Assembly: GCA_018366035.1 (NCBI GenBank)
Contig: JAGZIW010000008.1
Location: 37,810 to 101,809 of the forward strand
Direction: 5' to 3'
Source: Butyricicoccus pullicaecorum
Lineage (GTDB): Bacteria > Bacillota > Clostridia > Oscillospirales > Butyricicoccaceae
Length of the DNA: 64,000 nucleotides
Under the pieces are notes generated by a model, which made no database searches, was not told where the DNA came from, and saw only the letters and a list, made by a program, of their open reading frames with translations. Numbering within the stretch: the first letter of the stretch is position 1; each line of letters begins with the position of its first letter. Positions 59,084 to 64,000 of this stretch are shown here, in pieces. Made by a program: the position numbers and the translations under genes.

Positions 59084-59107
59084 GCCCCTGCCCATTTTGG
59101 CAGGGGC
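59084..59107 (-). terminator. terminator of the CoA-transferase gene
   Basis: GCCCCTGCC / GGCAGGGGC (9 bp), then ATTTTATG on the minus strand, 15 bases after the stop codon. Confidence 0.85.
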
Positions 59108-59121
59108 GTTATCATGATCGA

Positions 59122-60462
59122 TCAGCGCTTGTTGGAACGCTTCCAAATGTGCATCTTTTCTGCCTGTGCCACCAGTTCATCATGGAACTGCGGGTGCGCA
59201 ACGGAGATAAGCGCCTCGGCACGCTGCCATGCAGACATACCCTTCAGGCAAACCTTACCATATTCGGTAACGATATAATGTACGTTTGGACGTGCATCGG
59301 TGACGATCGAACCGTTATCCAGTGTCGGCAGGATACGGGACTGCAGATTGCCGTTCTTGTCGGTAAAGGAGGAGGAGCAGCAGATAAAGCTCTTGCCGCC
59401 CTTGGACAGATATGCACCGAGTACAAAGTCCAGCTGTCCGCCTGCACCGCTGATGTGCTTGACGCCGGCAGATTCTGCGTTGACCTGACCGAACAAGTCA
59501 ACATTGACTGCGTTGTTAATGGAAATAAAGTTGTCGATCTGTGCAATGGTGCGGGCGTCGTTTGTGTAGGCAACCGGCGCACTCATACAGCAGGGGTTGT
59601 CATTGATGAAATCATAGAGCTTTTGTGTACCGGCGCCGAAGGCAAAGGTCTGGCGGCCGCGGTCGATGGACTTGTGTGCGCCTGTGATTTTGCCTGCCAT
59701 ACTGATATCTACAAATGCGTCTACATACATTTCGGTGTGTACGCCGAGATCCTTAAGGTCGGACTGTGCAATCATGGAGCCGACAGCGTTGGGCATACCG
59801 CCGATGCCGAGCTGCAGGCAGGCACCGTTCGGGATTTCCTCCACGATGAGCTTTGCAACCGCTTCATCGATCTCGCTTGCGGCACCGCCGCCGCCAAGGA
59901 TACCGATGGGGGATTCATGCTCCACAATCATGTCCACGCGGGAGATATGGATACTCTCCTCAAAGCCGCCCAGACAGCGCGGCATATTGGGGTTGACCTC
60001 GACGATGATGACCTTTGCACGGTCGCAGACAGCCATCATATGGGACGCATTCGGACCAAAGCTGAAGTAGCCGTGTGCGTCCATGGGAGATACCTGAAAC
60101 ATTGCAACATCAATGGGGGCACAGTGCTCGCGGATATAGCGCGGCAGTTCGGAGTAGCGCAGCGCATTATAGAAGGTATTGCCGTTTGCAATCATCTTGC
60201 GCTCAATGCCGGACATGTGCCATGAGTTCCATGTCAGACGCTCGTTGGCTTCGGGAGCCTGAAAGGTTTCGAGCGGGCGCAGCAGGATACCGCCGCGGAA
60301 ATTTACATCAGACAGCTCCGGAACACGCTTTGCCAGTGCGTGGTCAAGCGCTACCGGTGTGCCGGTGCACCAGCCGAAATCGACCCAATCGCCGGACTTT
60401 ACAACTTTGACTGCCTCGTCAGCAGTCGTACATTTCTTTTGATATTCCTGTTCAAAAACCAT
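59122..60462 (-). CDS. acetyl-CoA hydrolase/transferase family, probable butyryl-CoA:acetate CoA-transferase
   Basis: A 446-residue family-I-like CoA-transferase (about 48 kDa). VKSGDWVDFGWCTGTPVALD opens the first domain; MFQVSPMDAHGYFSFGPNAS, QLGIGGMPNAVGSMI and FGQVNAESAGVKHISGAGGQLDF (Glu in the last block is the CoA-thioester residue) follow the But/4-hydroxybutyrate CoA-transferase pattern. With bcd-etfB 2 kb away, butyryl-CoA + acetate to butyrate + acetyl-CoA is the most likely reaction. AAGGAGG precedes the ATG. 4-hydroxybutyrate or acetate:propionyl specificity cannot be excluded. Confidence 0.85.
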   Translation of the reverse strand: MVFEQEYQKKCTTADEAVKVVKSGDWVDFGWCTGTPVALDHALAKRVPELSDVNFRGGILLRPLETFQAPEANERLTWNSWHMSGIERKMIANGNTFYNALRYSELPRYIREHCAPIDVAMFQVSPMDAHGYFSFGPNASHMMAVCDRAKVIIVEVNPNMPRCLGGFEESIHISRVDMIVEHESPIGILGGGGAASEIDEAVAKLIVEEIPNGACLQLGIGGMPNAVGSMIAQSDLKDLGVHTEMYVDAFVDISMAGKITGAHKSIDRGRQTFAFGAGTQKLYDFINDNPCCMSAPVAYTNDARTIAQIDNFISINNAVNVDLFGQVNAESAGVKHISGAGGQLDFVLGAYLSKGGKSFICCSSSFTDKNGNLQSRILPTLDNGSIVTDARPNVHYIVTEYGKVCLKGMSAWQRAEALISVAHPQFHDELVAQAEKMHIWKRSNKR

Positions 60463-60528
60463 GGGAAAAATCCTCCTTTAATCAGGTAATATGGTCTCAT
60501 GAAAATATGACTAAGTTGGTATAAATAC

Positions 60529-60557
60529 ATTATACGTTTTTTAGCAAGAAAGGTCAA
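60529..60557 (-). promoter_or_regulatory. strong promoter of the CoA-transferase gene
   Basis: Minus-strand TTGACC (60557-60552), 17-bp spacer, TATAAT (60534-60529). Near consensus, as expected for an abundant fermentation enzyme. Confidence 0.75.
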
Positions 60558-60617
60558 GCAATGCAAGGAGGATTCCTACAATATTATACAAAATAAATAA
60601 AAGATATCATCAAAAGT

Positions 60618-61850
60618 TTACAGAACTGCCGGTGCGCCGTTGATGCGTGCGCCGTCACCGTCGGCAAGCGGAATGACCAGACATTTTTGCCCGTCAATGA
60701 TTTGCGATTGGATTTGCTTTGCCTTGTCCTCAGATACCTGAAGGACGATCGCCGGAGGCGTTTCGTCCCATGGCAGCGCGTCGGCAGATTTTTGTGCGAG
60801 CTGCTGCTCGAGCGATTCGATTTTGCGGGTCAGGGTGAGCGTTTGCTCGCGCTGCATGCCGGCAGAAACCAGCTTGTGATCGAGCAGGTTTTGCGCAGGG
60901 GGGAGCGCGCCCTCGAAAGCCGCGGCATAGGATTTCGTGATCTGTTCCTTGACGGGTGCCGGAATGGGCGTGTCAGACAGAATATCCTGCACCGCCTCGG
61001 TGGTCATCGCGACGGGCGGCAGGTCATCTGCATCACGCACCGCAATCAGCTCATTGAGATTTTTTTGAATGGAGAGCATGGCATTTTCCGCCTCCTCCTG
61101 CTCGGTGCCGAATGCCTCATTGACAATGGACTGAAAACAGGATTTTTCTTCGCCGGCAGTGCGCTGGGGCACACAGCCCAGCACCTGCTGCATGACCTCG
61201 GCATGAGATGACTTTCCGGTCTTGACGTAATAGAGCACAGCACTTACATCGCTGCCGCCGCCGCTGAATGCCGGATAGACAAAGCCAAGCTCGGGCAGAG
61301 ATACGACCCAGTCGCGCACCCGCGGCCCAAAGCAGTTGTCATTCTCGTTGTAGCCAATGCCGGACTTGGACAGTTCCACCGGACAGATGGCGCCGACGAG
61401 ATATGTATAAATCTCCTCGGATTCGCCCAGCGCTGCACCGTCCTGTGCACGAGCGGGCACATCATAAATGTCATGAAACAGCAAAATCAGATAGTTGCCG
61501 GTGCTGTCATACTGTGAAATGATTTGCTCATACAGACGGTCGAGCAGACTGTCGTTTTTGAGCGCACTGCCGCGGACAGCGTCCAAAAGCTGCTGGCAGC
61601 CGACAGCGTCCTCGTCCGAGGCAAAGCGCAGTTCGAGCAGATTGCCGCCCAGTGTGCCCGAAAAAACCTTTTTGGCAATTTCCAGATATTTATAAAAGAC
61701 GTCGTCCTCCAAATCAAGGAAGGGCTGCGCAAATTTCATAATGATATTTTTGCTCCCGCCTACATAACAGCCAGCCATACGGGTAAAGGAACAATCCTTT
61801 TTGGTCAGCCGGCGGCGCAGCTCCAGCACATCGCGTTTGGTGATATTCAT
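60618..61850 (-). CDS. DUF4317 family protein
   Basis: A 410-residue cytoplasmic protein. MNITKRDVLELRRRLTKKDC...RMAGCYV and YLVGAICPVELSKSGIGYNE, NCFGPRVRDWVVSLPELGFV are the characteristic blocks of the Clostridia-specific DUF4317 family. The C-terminus has a Gln-rich coiled segment (LTRKIESLEQQLAQKSAD) and then a small domain. Function unknown. AAAGGGAT precedes the ATG. It lies between the divergent CoA-transferase and bcd units. Confidence 0.88.
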   Translation of the reverse strand: MNITKRDVLELRRRLTKKDCSFTRMAGCYVGGSKNIIMKFAQPFLDLEDDVFYKYLEIAKKVFSGTLGGNLLELRFASDEDAVGCQQLLDAVRGSALKNDSLLDRLYEQIISQYDSTGNYLILLFHDIYDVPARAQDGAALGESEEIYTYLVGAICPVELSKSGIGYNENDNCFGPRVRDWVVSLPELGFVYPAFSGGGSDVSAVLYYVKTGKSSHAEVMQQVLGCVPQRTAGEEKSCFQSIVNEAFGTEQEEAENAMLSIQKNLNELIAVRDADDLPPVAMTTEAVQDILSDTPIPAPVKEQITKSYAAAFEGALPPAQNLLDHKLVSAGMQREQTLTLTRKIESLEQQLAQKSADALPWDETPPAIVLQVSEDKAKQIQSQIIDGQKCLVIPLADGDGARINGAPAVL

Positions 61851-62190
61851 ATTAAATCCCTTTCTATGTGTAGCCTATTTTTTCAGTATAAGACGCATCT
61901 GTGGTCAGATGCAAGCAAAATTTCCACGGAGTGGACAGACAGATGCGGCACAGCTTGGCGGGGGGAGCGGATACAAGATATAGAAAGCTGCTCAAAAAGA
62001 AGGGGATATATTGTGTAATTTGCCAAATAGAATGATTAAGTTCATATAAATATAACAGAAAAATGAGAAAAAGTGAAAAAATAGACCAAAACAAAATCAA
62101 AAGTTTATGTTTTTACAGAATCGGTGGATTTTCTGGCTTCTATCTGCGGAAAAAGAGCGAATTTATGCACAATATCGGGTCTTTAGTAGG

Positions 62191-62219
62191 TTGACGGGGT
62201 AAAACAGATATGGTATATT
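62191..62219 (+). promoter_or_regulatory. promoter of bcd
   Basis: TTGACG (62191-62196), 17-bp spacer, TATATT with extended TGG (62211-62219). The leader is about 120 bases. The preceding 61851-62190 stretch is AT-rich and empty. Confidence 0.7.
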
Positions 62220-62246
62220 GAATTCGGAAAAACGAAAGTTACCAAA

Positions 62247-62267
62247 AATGTATTCAAAATATACATT
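62247..62267 (+). promoter_or_regulatory. palindrome in the bcd leader
   Basis: AATGTAT and ATACATT (perfect 7-bp arms) around TCAAAAT, about 20 bases after the predicted start site. A repressor site is possible. It does not match the Rex consensus (TTGTTAAnnnnnnTTAACAA). Confidence 0.4.
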
Positions 62268-62348
62268 GTAACAATGCGCAAACGAACCATTTTTCCCAAA
62301 TCTGGAAAACTTGGAAAATTGGGCAATACCAAAAAAGGAGACTTGAAG

Positions 62349-63491
62349 ATGGATTTCCACTTGACCCGTGAGCAGAATCTGGTGCGCCAGATGATGAAGG
62401 ACTTTACAGAAACTGAAGTCAAGCCGATTGCCGCTTACACCGACGAGACCTGCACCTATCCCCGTGAAAACATTGAAAAGCTGTTTGACATGGGCGTTAT
62501 GGGCATGATCGTTCCCAAGGAATATGGCGGCGCAGGTGCGGACGACCTGTGCAGTGCGCTGGCAATTGAGGAGCTGTCCAAGCAGTGTGCGTCTACCGGT
62601 GATATTCTGGCAACGCATAACGGTCTGTGCTGCGGCCCCATCATGGCACACGGTACCGAGGAGCAGAAACAAAAGTATCTGCGCATGCTGACCGAAGGAC
62701 ACAAGGTAGGTGCATTCGCACTGACCGAGCCGGACGCAGGCTCTGACGCCTCCAAGGGCACCTGTACGGCAGTTCTGGACGGTGACCATTATGTTCTCAA
62801 CGGCTCTAAAATCTTCATTACCAACGGATATGTTGCTGAGGTCTTTGTTGTATTTGCAATGACCGATCCCTCCAAGGGCACCAAGGGCATTTCTGCATTT
62901 ATCGTGGAAAGCTCCTTCCCAGGCTTCTCTGTGGGCAAGCATGAGTCCAAGATGGGTCTGCACGGCTCTCCAACCGCTGAGATCGTATTTACAGACTGCA
63001 TCGTACCGAAGGAAAATATGCTCGGCAAGGAAGGCAAGGGCTTCAATATCGCAATGCAGACGCTCGACGGCGGCCGTATCGGCATCGCTGCACAGGCACT
63101 GGGCATTGCAGAGGGCGCTATGGAGGAGGCTGTGAACTTCACCAAGAGCCGTATCCAGTTCGGCAAGCCGATTTCCAAGTTCCAGAATACACAGTTCAAT
63201 TTTGCGGACATGCACGTTGCAATCGAGGCAGGACGTCTGCTGACCTATCAGGCAGCGACCAAAAAGACCGCTGGCGAAAAGTACACGCTCGACGCGGCAA
63301 CCGCAAAGCTGTTTACCTCTGAGGCGGCTATGAATATCACCACCAAGGCAGTACAGCTGTGCGGCGGCTACGGCTACACCAAGGATTATCCGGTAGAGCG
63401 CATGATGCGTGACGCAAAGATCACAGAGATCTATGAGGGTACTTCTGAAATCCAGCGCGTTGTCATTGCAGGCAATATTTTGGGCAAGTAA
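62349..63491 (+). CDS. bcd: butyryl-CoA dehydrogenase (short-chain acyl-CoA dehydrogenase)
   Basis: A 380-residue flavoprotein reducing crotonyl-CoA to butyryl-CoA. FALTEPDAGSDASKGTCTA (about 121-139) is the FAD/substrate signature, QFGKPISKFQNTQFNFADMH (about 275-294) and the C-terminal QLCGGYGYTKDYPVERMMRDAKITEIYEGTSEIQ (catalytic Glu in EIYEGTSE) are complete. With EtfAB it performs flavin-based electron bifurcation that reduces ferredoxin. The start at 62349 has AAGGAGA upstream. etfB follows after 17 bases. Confidence 0.96.
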   Translation: MDFHLTREQNLVRQMMKDFTETEVKPIAAYTDETCTYPRENIEKLFDMGVMGMIVPKEYGGAGADDLCSALAIEELSKQCASTGDILATHNGLCCGPIMAHGTEEQKQKYLRMLTEGHKVGAFALTEPDAGSDASKGTCTAVLDGDHYVLNGSKIFITNGYVAEVFVVFAMTDPSKGTKGISAFIVESSFPGFSVGKHESKMGLHGSPTAEIVFTDCIVPKENMLGKEGKGFNIAMQTLDGGRIGIAAQALGIAEGAMEEAVNFTKSRIQFGKPISKFQNTQFNFADMHVAIEAGRLLTYQAATKKTAGEKYTLDAATAKLFTSEAAMNITTKAVQLCGGYGYTKDYPVERMMRDAKITEIYEGTSEIQRVVIAGNILGK

Positions 63492-63508
63492 GAAACAGGA
63501 GGAAAATT

Positions 63509-64000
63509 ATGAAAGCTATCGTTTGCGTAAAGCAGGTTCCCGATACTTCCGGTAAGGTGGCTGTCAATCCGGACGGTACCCTGAACCGTGCATCTATGGC
63601 AACTATTATTAACCCCGATGACAAGAATGCAGTAGAGGCTGCACTGGCACTCAAGGACAACACCGGCTGTGAGGTCGTTGTTGTAACCATGGGTCCCCCA
63701 CCGGCAGAAGGCATGCTGCGTGAGCTGCTCGCAATGGGCGCAGACCGCGGTGTTCTGGTTTCTTCCCGCGAGTTCGGCGGTTCCGATACCTTCGCAACCT
63801 CTCAGATCCTCGCTGCTGCAATCAAGAAGGTTGGCGTTGGCGACGGAGACGTTGTATTCTGCGGACGTCAGGCAATCGACGGTGATACCGCACAGGTTGG
63901 CTCTCAGATTGCTGAGAAGCTGGATATCCCGCAGGTTTCCTATGCAGCAGAAATCAAGGTTGAGGGCAGCAAGGTAACCGTAAAGCGTATGCTCGAGGAC
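63509..64000 (+). CDS. etfB: electron transfer flavoprotein beta subunit (partial, runs off window)
   Basis: The first 164 residues of EtfB. MKAIVCVKQVPDTSGKVAVN is the usual start; NPDDKNAVEAALALKD, VVTMGPPPAEGMLRELLAMGADRG and VVFCGRQAIDGDTAQVGSQI (the family's FAD/AMP loop) are all present. It is the small subunit of the bifurcating Bcd-EtfAB complex. AGGAGG lies 5 bases before the ATG. etfA is expected next. Confidence 0.96.
   Translation, partial: MKAIVCVKQVPDTSGKVAVNPDGTLNRASMATIINPDDKNAVEAALALKDNTGCEVVVVTMGPPPAEGMLRELLAMGADRGVLVSSREFGGSDTFATSQILAAAIKKVGVGDGDVVFCGRQAIDGDTAQVGSQIAEKLDIPQVSYAAEIKVEGSKVTVKRMLED

Noticed and set aside
58786..60225. 479-codon open frame antisense to the CoA-transferase
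   Set aside because: It overlaps two well-identified genes, has no ribosome site and shows no protein-like motifs.
62247..62267. Rex (NADH-sensing) operator before bcd
   Set aside because: The palindrome AATGTAT...ATACATT does not fit the Rex consensus; kept only as an unassigned palindrome.
62163..63215. 350-codon frame antisense to bcd
   Set aside because: Covers the bcd promoter and coding region; no start context; low-complexity His/Leu/Cys content.
1..64000. tRNA or rRNA genes
   Set aside because: I looked for T-loop (GGTTCGAAT-like) sequences and found no convincing cloverleaf; a scan with a tRNA finder would settle it.

Overview
The window looks like chromosomal DNA from an anaerobic, butyrate-forming gut Clostridium relative (Bacillota, Oscillospiraceae type; a Butyricicoccus or Agathobaculum relative is a reasonable guess, but no rRNA or marker comparison is possible here). 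The grounds are a Gram-positive PolC, a butyryl-CoA dehydrogenase followed by EtfB, a CoA-transferase of the butyryl-CoA:acetate type, a secreted sialidase locus, and clostridial AGGAGG-type ribosome sites throughout. The core genome is moderately GC-rich; the first 10 kb and the TnpB element are clearly more AT-rich.

Layout. 0-2.7 kb and 7.1-10.3 kb are AT-rich accessory DNA: short plus-strand genes (Xre regulator, three GNAT acetyltransferases, small orphans, a SUKH-like protein, one broken gene). Many of them are separated by a recurring intergenic sequence with a palindromic AATT-type core. Between the two blocks lie a two-helix membrane protein, a YoaK-type membrane protein, an orphan receiver protein with a long structured leader, MntP and a cation:proton antiporter with a terminator in its leader. 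10.3-18.4 kb holds a metal P-type ATPase with a very unusual Cys/His-rich N-terminus, pyrBI, carbamate kinase, a TPR-SUFU protein and an unknown protein. 18.4-27.2 kb is a sialic-acid foraging locus: a nearby TetR gene, an AraC regulator, an ABC importer, a Gfo/Idh/MocA oxidoreductase and a secreted sialidase. 27.4-31.4 kb is a minus-strand thiSFGH-thiE operon. 31.8-42.5 kb is the conserved pyrH-frr-uppS-cdsA-dxr-rseP-ispG-polC cluster. Two tandem small membrane-protein genes follow, then ptsI, a TnpB element, an MFS transporter and a four-gene envelope O-acylation operon (48.3-52.1 kb). 53-55.2 kb carries nagB and orphan PTS EIIB and EIIA genes around a 75-bp tandem palindromic repeat. 55.5-64 kb has rsmF, small conserved proteins, a HAD phosphatase, a YwlG-type protein, the CoA-transferase, a DUF4317 protein, and bcd-etfB running off the end.

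How the parts connect. Sialidase, importer and oxidoreductase fit release and uptake of 2,7-anhydro-sialic acid or sialic acid. NagB, about 27 kb away, would deaminate the glucosamine-6-phosphate made downstream, but the aldolase, kinase and epimerase genes are not in the window. The energy end of the pathway is represented by the CoA-transferase and bcd-etfB. Many promoters can be read directly (TTGACA-like boxes 17 bp from TATAAT-like boxes), and several leaders carry hairpins or operators pointing to cis-regulation not explained by known riboswitch motifs I can recognise.
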